NCBI GenBank assembly: GCA_030704615.1
Contig: CM060734.1
Span: 25,978,001-26,042,000 of the forward strand
Direction: 5' to 3'
Source of the DNA: Takakia lepidozioides
Taxonomy: Eukaryota; Streptophyta; Takakiopsida; Takakiales; Takakiaceae
Length of the DNA: 64,000 nt
This document shows, piece after piece, positions 41,501 to 54,500 of the stretch (its first letter is position 1; the number at the start of each line of letters is the position of its first letter). The notes under the pieces were generated by a model that saw only the letters and a list, made by a program, of their open reading frames with translations, had not been told where the DNA came from and made no database searches. The translations under genes were made by a program, and so were the position numbers.

Positions 41501-44070
41501 GAATCCATTTGGAGAAATGTTCCACCATCTCCAGCACATACTTGTTATGGTGAATCGTCAGTGACAATGGGCCTGCGAAGTCAAGACTCCAACGATAGCC
41601 CAAACCCATAATGGGTAAAGGATGCAATTGTGGAGTAGGGGCGTTGAAAGAAGTCCGCACTCTATCACACACCGTGCACCTTGCCACTAACTGTTGCACA
41701 TTTGTGTGCATGCCCCGCCACCAATACTGCCCTTGCAGCAAACTATGAGTGCGCCGCACCCCAAAATGTCCCAACTCCTCATGGGCATGGCGTACCAATC
41801 GCGCTCGTTGTGTTGGATGAGGCACAATCCTCACTCGTCCATCCTCCCATACCCTGAGTAGATGAGTCCCCTCCCACTTAAACCTCTTGGCTCGTTGTAG
41901 GACCCGATCCCTCTCCTTAGCAGTCACACTGGCTGTTGTCTATCCGGTATGAAGGTATGCCAACACTGCTGCATCTTCATGCACATCCTTAGCACCACCA
42001 AACTCCTCACTAGTCTCTGGATCGTCATGCACGCTATCTACATGACCAATCGCATGGGATGAACTAGCTTGAGCTCTCATTGCTAGAATGCACAAAAAGG
42101 CCGATGCATGTCATCCTGGCACCATCTCCTCATCCGTCTCACCATGCCACCGAGCTCCAGTATCATCATGCTCGCTCGTGCATGGATTACGACTCAATCC
42201 ATCTACATCCCGATTGTCAATACCGGCTCGATGCACCACCTAGAAGTCGTATTCTTGAAGCATAAGTGCCCATCGTGCAAGCTTCCCTGTAAGCTTGTCT
42301 GACTCCATCAACCACTTCAATGGTTGGTGATCCGTGACAAAAGTGAAGAGATTGTCATAGAGGTAGCATCTGAAATGTGCCACTGCCCATACCGCAACTA
42401 GACACTCCCCTTCATAGGAACTATACTTCGCCTCGGCATCATTGTTCGAGCGGCTAGCATATACCACTACGAACTCTCTTCCCTCATCATCCACATGTGT
42501 GAGCACTGCTCCAATCCCCAGCATACTCCAATCCGTATGTAGCTGGAAAGGCCGCCCCTGAATAGGCCACCTCAGAATAGGTGCAGAAGTCAATCGAGCC
42601 TTGAGTTCCTCAAAGGCTTCCTCCTGCTCCTCCTCCCACTGCCACTCTTGACCCACCTTGGTCAATTTGGTAAGAGCCTTTGCAATACTGCTAAATCCCT
42701 TGACAAACCGTCGATAGTAGTTTGCCAATCCCATGAAAGCACGAACTCTGCTCACATCTATGGGGTGTGGAATGCATGCAATGGCCTGCACCTTTGTCTG
42801 TTGAACACCCAATCCTCCAGGGTATATCATGTGGCCCAGATACTCAATCTGATTGTGGAAGAACTTGCACTTTCCGGGGTGTAGTTTCAACCCGTGCGCT
42901 CTCAAGCGCTCAAACACCACCTGAAGATGTCTCTCATGCTCCTCAACCGTAGCACTAAAGACGTTGATGTCATCAATATAGCATCGGACGAAGTCTAGCC
43001 CCGCGAGAATCCTATCCATGACCCTCTGAAACTCTGCAGGAGCATTCTTCAACCCAAACGGTAAGAACCGCCATTGGTACAAACAATCCTTCCCATGTTG
43101 GTCAATCCCCCAGAATGCCGTCTTTTGTTTGTCAGCCTCTTTGATTGGCAACTGGTGGTAACCGGATCGCAAGTCCAATGTGCTAAACACCTTTGCATGC
43201 CCAATGGCATCAAAGATCTCCTCTGGAGTTGGCATGGCATATCTATCGGACTTAGTCTGACGGTTCACATGACGATAGTCCCCACACATCCTTCTTTCTG
43301 TCCAATTGCCATAGATATCCTTCTTAGCTGGCATCACCGTTGCCGAGGCATACTCCCCGCCTGACAACTCCACCAATCCAGCTTTGTACAACTCCATAGT
43401 CCGTGACTGGATCAATGACCTCTCCATGTCACTATACCGGTAGGGCCTTCGAAAGATTGGCGTGTCACTTGCCAAATCAATACGAATCTCCTGACCCTTC
43501 AAACTCCCCAAATCCTTCAAACTGAAGGCAAAGCAATTTCTATAAGCCCTTAGAAATCGTTGGATCCTCCGTCTCTCTCCTTCGGTGACTATAGGTCCAA
43601 CATCTGGTTCCCAATTGTCCTCAGTGACTGCAACCTTGGGTACACCAGGCTTGGAGGTAGGAGACGAATCCTTTGGTTGCTAGATAGCAACCTCTTGGGC
43701 CTTGTCCGCCCAATCTGACTGTGGCGTAGCCTCCACTTACTCCGCCATAGCCACCTTGAGAACATCCTCTGAGCAAGAAACATTCTCAACCTCTTCAAAA
43801 ACCTTGGCCACTTTGGCCTCCAACTGATCCTCAGTCCATGGCTCTCCCCACTCCTCATACTGCTGCTTGAGAGATCCAATGACTCTCTCTTTGCGCATCT
43901 CATCCCACATCTGCCATGGGTGTTTGCAACTCACGATCATGTGTTCGCCCCCACTCACTGCCTCAACCGTCCCGGTTGGCAGGGAGGATGCACTATCCAA
44001 TGGGAGTGCAGAAGTAGCCACCAATGCTTGCAATCTCCGTTGCTCAGAACAGACATCGTCTGCATCCAAA
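41501..44070 (-). pseudogene. Element B pol: readthrough region, RT, RNase H, integrase N-half
   Basis: Read on the minus strand, it begins near SEQRRLQ (about 44,060), just after what would be methyltransferase motif X in M. It runs through the TAG-CAA-CCA site and then one long RT-RNase H frame (43,520-42,240). This holds AMPTPEEIFDAIGHAKVF, RCYIDDINVF and HTDWSMLGIGAVL. It ends in the integrase zinc domain and first Asp region. A TAG near 42,240 (from CAG) and others break it. It stops at 41,501 where M is inserted, and continues at 30,480. The methyltransferase core itself is absent because the element is truncated at the satellite. Confidence 0.9.
43674..43682 (-). promoter_or_regulatory. 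Putative stop-codon readthrough site (B)
   Basis: The minus strand reads TAG CAA CCA, preceded by EVAI and followed by KDSSPTSK. The flanking residues differ from M but the nine bases are identical, which argues for function and against chance decay. Confidence 0.65.
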
Positions 44071-44084
44071 CCACATTTTATTCC

Positions 44085-44300
44085 CTCATTTGCACTCCAA
44101 GGTGAAGTTATCTTCAACTTCATGCACTCTTCATAGAGAGTTCTACAATAGTGAGCATAGAGCAAAGGATGAACGTTTTTTTTCAAAACATTTTCCTTTG
44201 GTACATTTTTTGGCAAGGACGTGGTGGTGCGAGGGTTCAACTCACAGAACAAAATCAAGCCAAAAACAAAATCATTGCGCCCCACACCATTGCGCCCCAC
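44085..44300 (+). repeat. Diverged satellite fragment abutting element B
   Basis: It matches the non-subrepeat part of the 1-kb satellite (TTCATGCAC, ATAGTGAGC, GAGCCAAAAACAAAATC-like blocks) at low identity. The B element ends here. Confidence 0.7.
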
Positions 44301-44329
44301 AATCCTATGCCCTCTAAATCATTTTATTT

Positions 44330-45510
44330 AGTAAAAATCCAGTTCAATTCAAAATTGGATGAAAGGGTGAACGGAAAATTCCCCAATGAAATGATATTTT
44401 ATTGTTCCGAAACTTTGCAAGTGTCTTCTACATACCCTCTTACACGTCTTTGAGAAGTATGACATCAATCTAAAATGGTTTAAAGGGTGAACCAATCGTC
44501 CCCCTACCAAATGATTTTAAATTGATTTGAAACTTTGCAAGTGTCTTGTACATGCCCTCTTATAGGTCTTTCACAAGTTTCAAATCAATCTAAAATGGTT
44601 GAAAGGGTGAATCAATCATGAACATATCAAATGATTTTTGAGTGCTTTAAAGCTTTGCAAGTGTCTTTCACATGCCATTTTAAAGGTACCGGACAAGTAT
44701 GAGGTCAGTAAAATATGGTTGAAAAGGTGAACCAATTGTTCCTCTATCAAATGATTTTACATTGCTCTGAAGCTTTGCAAGTGTCAGCCACATGCCCTCT
44801 TACAAGTACCGGACAAGTATGACGTGAATAAAAAATGGTTGAAAGGGTGAACCAATCATTCCGCTATCAAATGATTTTATATTGCTTTGGATGTCATTGC
44901 TTTGGTAATTCTAGCCCCCCAATGGCCCATTCTAACCCTTGAATTACAATTCAAAATGTAATTCAAGCCCTTAAATTGGTAATGCCAATCCCTAAAATGA
45001 CCAACCCCGGCCGCCCCTCAAATTGTAATTTGAGCCCTTGAAATTGTCAATTCCAACCCCTCAAATTGCAATTGAAGCCCCTGAAGTTTAATTCCAACCC
45101 CTCAAATTGCACTTCTAGCCCCTGAAATGGCAATTCCCGCCCCTCAAATTGCAATTGTAGCCTGTGAAATGGCAATTGCTAGTGTAGCCCCTCAAATGGC
45201 AATTTCAGCCCCTCAAATTGCAAGTCCAGCCCCTGAAAATGGCAATTCGAGCCCCAGAAATGGCAATTTCAGCCCCTCAAATTGCAAGTCCAGCCCCTAA
45301 AATTGGCAATTCGAGCCCTAGAAATGCCAATTTCAGCCCCTGAAATTGGCTATGGGTGAACCAATCATTCCCCTGCCAAATGATTTTGGATTGATTTGAA
45401 ACTTTGCGAGTGTCTTGTACATGTCCTCTTAAAGTTACAGGACAAGTATGATGTCAATGTAAAATGGTTCAAAGGGAGAACCAACAGTTCCCCTGTTGGA
45501 TGATTCATGA
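44330..45510 (-). repeat. Inverted, diverged 120-bp subrepeats and AATTGCAATT-rich repeats
   Basis: The motif CTTTGCAAGTGTC recurs at about 44,412, 44,531, 44,652 and 44,772, a 120-bp period, and again at 45,403. These align with the reverse complement of the main satellite's 120-bp subrepeat. The part 44,900-45,350 consists of about 20-45 bp repeats containing AGCCCCTCAAATTGCAATT. Confidence 0.75.
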
Positions 45511-45514
45511 TTAA

Positions 45515-48500
45515 TCGTTAACGTTTGATCTCATATTACACTGGGACCTATCAGAGGGTACATTGAACACACTGGCCAAGTCTCAAAGCGAACGAAAATC
45601 ATTTGGATGGGCAACCATCCGTTGGCCCATTGAACGAATTTCGATTGATCTCATATTACTCTAGGGCCTCTTCCATGGTACATTGAACATACTGGCCAAG
45701 TCTCAAAGCGAACCAAAATCATTTGGATGGGCAACCATCCGTTGAGCCATCGACTGAATTTCGATTGATATGATATTAATCCGGGACCTGTGAGAGGGTG
45801 TCTTGAACGTACTGGCAAAGTTTGGAAGCAAACAAAAACGATTTGGATGGGCAACCATCCGTTCACCCATTGAATGTATTCTGTTGGATCTGCTATTACT
45901 TTATGACCTGTTTGGACTGCATTTCGCGTGCTCATGTTTTTTTCTTTTCATTCCGTTTTTTAATGGGGCGTGTGATGACTCTATATGCAACGTGCATGCC
46001 AAATTTGGGAGCGGTCAAAAATCATTTGGACCCAAAACCACAATTTCTTGCCTGTTTTGCACTCCAAACTTGATTTGTGCTCTACTTCATGCACTTTTCA
46101 TAGAAGAGTTCTGCAATAGTGAGCGAAGAGAACACTTTTTTTTTGGGGCATTTTTGATTGGTCCAAATTTCGGCGGGGGAGTAGGACTGGGATGCTTGAA
46201 GCCGCAGAACAAAAATGAGCCAAAAACAAAATCGATACGTGCCAGAAACCCCGGATGAAAGGCAGTGCAAACCTATTTATTGGCTTAAAATTAATTTAAA
46301 TTCAATTACATTCTGGAATGGCTTGGTGTCGATGGGGAGGCAAATGATTTATTCGTCTCTTGTGTCTTCGCACATGTGTTGCACACATGTTCAAGCACAT
46401 GCAGGCAAAAGAGGGCTTCAACCACATCCGTTCAATGGGTGCAATAGCCGTGCACGCATTGCAGGATTTCTTTTTCGCAATGAACAAAAACCAGATGACA
46501 ATTGAACACCTCATTGGCCCATCGAACGAGTTTCGATTGATCTTGTATTACACTGGGACCTATCAGAGGGTACATTGAACACACTGGCCAAGTCTCAAAG
46601 CGAACGAAAATCATTTTGATAGGCAACCATCCGTTGGCCCATTGAGCGAATTTCGATTGATCTCATATTACTCTAGGGCCTCTTCCATGGTACATTGAAC
46701 ATACTGGCCAAGTCTCAAAGCGAACCAAAATCATTTGGATGGGCAACCATCCGTTGAGCCATCGAATGAATTTCGATTGATCTGATATTAGTCTGGGACC
46801 TGTGAAAGGGTGTCTCAAATGTACTAGCAAAGTTTGGAAGCAAACAAAAATGATTTGGATGGGCAACCATCCGTTCGCCCATTGAATGTATTATGTTGGA
46901 TCTGCTATTATCTTGGGACTTGTTGGACTGCGTTTCCCGTGCTCATGTTTTTTTTTTCATTCCGTTTTTTAATATGGCATGTGATGACTCCATATGCAAC
47001 GTGCGTGCCAAATTTGGGAGCGATCAAAAATCATTTGGACCCAAAACCACAATTTCTTGCCCGTTTTGCACTCCAAACTTGATTTGTGCTCTACTTCATG
47101 CACTTTTCATAGGAGAGTTCTGCATAGTGAGCGAAAAGAACACTTTTTTTTGGGGGCATTTTTGATTGGTCCAAATTTCGGCGGGGGAGTAGCAGTGGGA
47201 TGCTTGAAGCCGCAGAACAAAATTGAGCCAAAAACAAAATCGATGAGTGCCAGAAACCCCCGATGAAAGGTAGTGCAAACCTATTTATTGGCTTAAAATT
47301 AATTTAAATTCAATTACATTCTCGAATGGCTTGGTGTCGATGGGAAGGCAAATGATTTATTCGTCTCTTGTGTCTTCGCACATGTGTCGCACACATGTTC
47401 AAGCACATGCGGGCAAAAGAGGGGCTTCAACCACATCCGTTCAATGGGTGCAATAGCCGTGCACGCATTGCAAGATTTCTTTTTCGCAATGAACAAAAAC
47501 CAGATGACAACTGAACGCCTCATTGGCCCATCGAACAAATTTCGATTGATCTCGTATTACACTGGACCTATCAGAGGGTACATTGAACACACTGGCCAAG
47601 TCTCAAAGCGAACGAAAATCATTTGGATGGGCAACCATCCGTTGGCCCATTGAACGAATTTCGATTGATCTCATATTACTCAGGGGCCCCTTCCATGGTA
47701 CATTGAACACACTGGCCAAGTCTCAAAGCGAACGAAAATCATTTGGATGGGCAACCATCTGTTGGCCCATTGAACGAATTTCGATTGATCTCATATTACT
47801 CAGGGGCCTCTTCCATGGTACATTGAACATACTGGCCAAGTCTCAAAGCGAACAAAAATGATTTGGATGGACAACCATCCGTTCACCCATTGAATGTATT
47901 ATGTTGGATCTGCTATTACTTTACGACCTGTTGGACTGCATTTCACGTGCTCATGTTTTTTTTTTCTCATTCTGTTTTTTAATGGGGCGTGTGATGTCTC
48001 CATATGCAACGTGCATGCCAAATTTGGGAGCGGTCAAAAATCATTTGGACCCAAAATCACAATTTTCTTGCCCGTTTTGCACTCCAAACTTGATTTGTGC
48101 TCCACTTCATGCACTTTTTATAGGAGAGTTCTGCAATAGTGAGCGAAGAGAACACTTTTTTTTTGGGGCATTTTTGATTGGTCCAAATTTTGGCGGGGGA
48201 GTAGCAGTGGGATGCTTGAAGCCGCAAAACAAAAATGAGCCAAAAACAAAATCGATTCGTGCCAAAATCCCCCGATGAAAGGCAGTGCAAACCTATTTAT
48301 TGGCTTAAAATTAATTTAAATTCAATTACATTCTGGAATGGCTTGGTGTCGATGGGGAGGCAAATGATTTATTCGTCTCTTGTGTCTCCGCACATGTGTC
48401 GCACACATGTTCAAGCACATGCGGGTAAAAGAGGGCTTCAACCACATCCGTTCAATGGGTGCAATAGCCGTGCACGCATTGCAGGATTGTTTTTTCGCAA

Positions 48501-51500
48501 TGAACAAAAACCAGATGACAATTGAACGCCTCATTGGCCCATCGAACGAATTTCGATTGATCTTGTATAACACTCGGACCTATCAGTGGGTACATTGAAC
48601 ACACTGGCCAAGTCTCAAAGCGAACGAAAATCATTTGGATGGGCAACCATCCGTTGGCCCATTGAGCGAATTTCGATTGATCACATATTACTCTAGGGCC
48701 TCTTCCATGGTACATTGAACATACTAGCCAAGTTTCAAAGCGAACCAAAATCATTTGGATGGGCAACCATGCGTTGAGCCATCGAATGAATTTCGATTGA
48801 TCTGATATTAGTCCGGGACTTGTGAGAGGGTGTCTCGAACGTACTGGCAAAGTTTGGAAGCAAACAAAAATGATTTGGATGGGCAACCATCCGTTCACCC
48901 ATTGAATGTATTCAATTGGATCTGCTATTGTCTTGGGACTTGTTGGACTGCGTTTCACGTGCTCATTTTTTTTTTTCATTCCGTTTTTTAATGGGGCGTG
49001 TGACGACTCCATTTGCAACGTGCGTGCCAAATTTGGGAGCGATAAAAAATCATTTGGACCCAAAACCACAATTTCTTGCCCGTTTTGCACTCCAAACTTG
49101 ATTTGTGCTCTACTTCATGCACTTTTCATATGAGAGTTCTGCAATAGTGAGCGAAAAGAACACTTTTTTTTGGGGGCATTTTTTATTGGTCCAAATTTCG
49201 GCGGGGGAGTAGTAATGGGATGCTTGAAGCCGCAAAACAAAAATGAGCCAAAAACAAAATCGATACATACCAGAAACCCCGGATGAAAGGCAGTGCAAAC
49301 CTATTTATTGGCTTAAAATTAATTTAAATTCAATTACATTCTGGAATGGCTTGGTGTCGATGGGGAGGCAAATGATTTATTCGTCTCTTGTGTCTCCGCA
49401 CATGTGTCGCACACATGTTCAAGCACATGCGGGTAAAAGAGGGGCTTCAACCACATCCGTTCAATGGGTGCAATAGCCGTGCACGCATTGCAGGATTGTT
49501 TTTTCGCAATGAACAAAAACCAGATGACAATTGAACGCCTCATTGGCCCATTGAACGAATTTCGATTGATCTTGTATAACACTCGGACCTATCAGTGGGT
49601 ACATTGAACACACTGGCCAAGTCTCAAAGCGAACGAAAATCATTTGGATGGGCAACCATCCGTTGGCCCATTGAGCGAATTTCGATTGATCACATATTAC
49701 TCTAGGGCCTCTTCCATGGTACATTGAACATACTCGCCAAGTCTGAAAGGGAACCGAAATCATTTGGATGGGCAACCATCCGTTGAGCCATTGAATGAAT
49801 TTCGATTGATGTGATATTAGTCCGGGACTTGTGAGAGGGTGTTTCGAACGTACTGGCAAAGTTTGGAAGCAAACAAAAATGATTTGGATGGGCAACCATC
49901 CGTTCACCCATTGAATGTATTGTGTTGGATCTGCTATTATCTTGGGACTTGTTGGACTGCGTTTCGCGTGCTCATGTTTTTTTTTTTATTCCATTTTTGA
50001 ATATGGCATGTGATGACTCCATATGCAACGTGCGTGCCAAATTTGGGAGCGATCAAAAATCATTTGGACCCAAAACCACAATTTCTTGCCCGTTTTGCAC
50101 TCCAAACATGATTTGTGCTCTGCTTCATGCACTTTTCATAGGAGAGTTCTGCAATAGTGAGCGAAAAGAACACTTTTTTTTTGGGGCATTTTTTATTGGT
50201 CCAAATTTCGGCGGGGGAGTAGGAGTGGGATGCTTGAAGCCGCAAAACAAAAATGAGCCAAAAACAAAATCGATACATACCAGAAACCCCGGATGAAAGG
50301 TAGTGCAAACCTATTTATTGGCTTAAAATTAATTTAAATTCAATTACATTCTGGAATGGCTTGGTGTCGATGGGGAGGCAAATGATTTATTCGTCTCTTG
50401 TGTCTCCGCACATGTGTCGCACACATGTTCTAGCACATGCGGGTAAAAGAGGGGCTTCAACCACATCCGTTCAATGGGTGCAATAGACGTGCACGCATTG
50501 CAAGATTTCTTTTTTCGCAATGAACAAAAACCAGATGACAATTGAATGCCTCATTGGCCCATTGAACGAATTTCGATTGATCTTGTATTACATTGGGACC
50601 TATCAGAGGGTACATTGAACACACTGGCCAAGTCTCAAATCGAACGAAAATCATTTGGATGGGCAACCATCCGTTGGCCCATTGAGCGAATTTCGATTGA
50701 TCACATATTACTCTAGGGCCTCTTCCATGGTACATTGAACATACTGGCCAAGTCTGAAAGCGAACCGAAATCATTTGGATGGGCAACCATGCGTTGAGCC
50801 ATCGAACAAATTTCGATTGATGTGATATTAGTCCGGGACTTGTGAGAGGGTGTTTCGAACGTACTGGCAAAGTTTGGAAGCAAACAAAAATGATTTGGAT
50901 GGGCAACCATCCGTTCACCCATTGAATGTATTCTGTTGGATCTGCTATTATCTTGGGACTTGTTGGACTGCGTTTCGCGTGCTCATGTTTTTTTTTTCAT
51001 TCCATTTTTAAATGGGGCATGTGATGACTCCATATGCAATGTGCGTGCCAAATTTGGGAGCGATCAAAAATCATTTGGACCCAAAACCACAGTTTCTTGC
51101 CCGTTTTGCACTCCAAACATGATTTGTGCTCTGCTTCATGCACTTTTCATAGGAGAGTTCTGCAATAGCGAGCGAAGAGAACACTTTTTTTTGGGGGCAT
51201 TTTTGATTGGTATAAATTTCGGCGGGGGAGTAGGAGTGGGATGCTTGAAGCCGCAGAACAAAAATGAGCCAAAAACAAAATCGATACATACCAGAAACCC
51301 CCGATGAAAGGCAGTGCAAACCTATTTATTGGCTTAAAATTAATTTAAATTCAATTACATTCTCGAATGGCTTGGTGTCGATGGGGACGCAAATGATTTA
51401 TTCGTCTCTTGTGTCTCCGCACATGTGTCGCACACATGTTCAAGCACATGCGGGTAAAAGAGGGCTTCAACCACATCCGTTCAATGGGTGCAATAGCCGT

Positions 51501-54500
51501 GCACGCATTGCAGGATTGTTTTTTCGCAATGAACAAAAACCAGATGACAATTGAACACCTCATTGGCCCATCGAACGAATTTCGATTGATCTTGTATAAC
51601 ACTCGGACCTATCAGTGGGTACATTGAACACACTGGCCAAGTCTCAAAGCGAACGAAAATCATTTGGATGGGCAACCATCCGTTGGCCCATTGAGCGAAT
51701 TTCGATTGATCACATATTACTCTAGGGCCTCTTCCATGGTACATTGAACATACTAGCCAAGTTTCAAAGCGAACCAAAATCATTTGGATGGGCAACTATG
51801 CGTTGAGCCATCGAATGAATTTCGATTGATCTGATATTAGTCCGGGACTTGTGAGAGGGTGTCTCGAACGTACTGGCAAAGTTTGGAAGCAAACAAAAAT
51901 GATTTGGATGGGCAACCATCCGTTCACCCATTGAATGTATTCAATTGGATCTGCTATTGTCTTGGGACTTGTTGGACTGCGTTTCGCGTGCTCATTTTTT
52001 TTTTTCATTCCGTTTTTTAATGGGGCGTGTGACGACTCCATTTGCAACGTGCGTGCCAAATTTGGGAGCGATAAAAAATCATTTGGACCCAAAACCACAA
52101 TTTCTTGCCCGTTTTGCACTCCAAACTTGATTTGTGCTCTACTTCATGCACTTTTCATATGAGAGTTCTGCAATAGTGAGCGAAAAGAACACTTTTTTTT
52201 GGGGGCATTTTTTATTGGTCCAAATTTCGGCAGGGGAGTAGTAATGGGATGCTTGAAGCCGCAAAACAAAAATGAGCCAAAAACAAAATCGATACATACC
52301 AGAAACCCCGGATGAAAGGCAGTGCAAACCTATTTATTGGCTTAAAATTAATTTAAATTCAATTACATTCTCGAATGGCTTGGTGTCGATGGGGAGGCAA
52401 ATGATTTATTCATCTCTTGTGTCTCCGCACATGTGTCGCACACATGTTCAAGCACATGCGGGTAAAAGAGGGGCTTCAACCAAATCCGTTCAATGGGTGC
52501 AATAGCCGTGCACGCATTGCAGGATTGTTTTTTCGCAATGAACAAAAACCAGATGACAATTGAACGCCTCATTGGCCCATTGAACGAATTTCGATTGATC
52601 TTGTATAACACTCGGACCTATCAGTGGGTACATTGAACACACTGGCCAAGTCTCAAAGCGAACGAAAATCATTTGGATGGGCAACCATCCGTTGGCCCAT
52701 TGAGCGAATTTCGATTGATCACATATTACTCTAGGGCCTCTTCCATGGTACATTGAACATACTCGCCAAGTCTGAAAGGGAACCGAAATCATTTGGATGG
52801 GCAACCATCCGTTGAGCCATTGAATGAATTTCGATTGATGTGATATTAGTCGGGGACCTGTGAGAGGGTGTCTCGAACGTACTGGCAAAGTTTGGAAGCA
52901 AACAAAAATGATTTGGATGGGCAACCATCCGTTCACCCATTGAATGTATTCTGTTGGATCTGCTATTATCTTGGGACTTGTTGGACTACGTTTTGCGTCC
53001 TCATGTTTTTTTTTCATTCCGTTTTTGAATATGGCATGTGATGACTCCATATGCAACGTGCGTGCCAAATTTGGGAGCGATCAAAAATCATTTTGACCCA
53101 AAACCACAATTTCTTGCCCGTTTTGCACTCCAAACTTGATTTGTGCTCTACTTCATGCACTTTTCATAGGAGAGTTCTGCAATAGTGAGCGAAAAGAACA
53201 CTTTTTTTTTGGGTCATTTTTTATTGGTCGAAATTTCGGCGGGGGAGTAGGAGTGGGATGCTTGAAGCCGCAAAACAAAAATGAGCCAAAAACAAAATCG
53301 ATACATACCAGAAACCCCGGATGAAAGGGAGTGCAAACCTATTTATTGGCTTAAAATTAATTTAAATTCAATTACATTCTGGAATGGCTTGGTGTCGATG
53401 GGGAGGCAAATGATTTATTCGTCTCTTGTGTCTTCGCACATGTGTCGCACACATGTTCAAGCACATGCGGGTAAAAGAGGGCTTCAACCACATCCGTTCA
53501 ATGGGTGCAATAGCCGTGCACGCATTGCAAGATTTCTTTTTTCGCAATGAACAAAAACCAGATGACAATTGAATGCCTCATTGGCCCATTGAACGAATTT
53601 CGATTGATCTTGTATTACACTGGGACCTATCAGAGGGTACATTGAACACACTGGCCAAGTCTCAAATCGAACGAAAATCATTTGGATGGGCAACCATCCG
53701 TTGGCCCATTGAGCGAATTTCGATTGATCACATATTACTCTAGGGCCTCTTCCATGGTACATTGAACATACTGGCCAAGTCTGAAAGCGAACCGAAATCA
53801 TTTGGATGGGCAACCATGCGTTGAGCCATCGAACGAATTTCGATTGATCTGATATTAGTCCGGGACTTGTGAGAGGGTGTTTCGAACGTACTGGCAAAGT
53901 TTGGAAGCAAACAAAAATGATTTGGATGGGCAACCATCCGTTCACCCATTGAATGTATTCTGTTGGATCTGCTATTATCTTGGGACTTGTTGGACTGCGT
54001 TTCGCGTGCTCATGTTTTTTTTTTCATTCCATTTTTGAATGGGGCATGTGATGACTCCATATGCAATGTGCGTGCCAAATTTGGGAGCGATCAAAAATCA
54101 TTTGGACCCAAAACCACAGTTTCTTGCCCGTTTTGCACTCCAAACATGATTTGTGCTCTGCTTCATGCACTTTTCATAGGAGAGTTCTGCAATAGCGAGC
54201 GAAGAGACCACCTTTTTTTGGGGGCATTTTTTATTGGTATAAATTTCGGCGGGGGAGTAGCAGTGGGATGCTTGAAGCCGCAAAACAAAAATGAGTCAAA
54301 AACAAAATCGATACATACCAGAAACCCCCGATGAAAGGTAGTGCAAACCTATTTATTGGCTTAAAATTAATTTAAATTCAATTACATTCTCGAATGGCTT
54401 GGTGTCGATGGGGACGCAAATGATTTATTCGTCTCTTGTGTCTCCGCACATGCGTTACACACATGTTCAAGCACATGCAGGCAAAAGAGGGGCTTCAACC

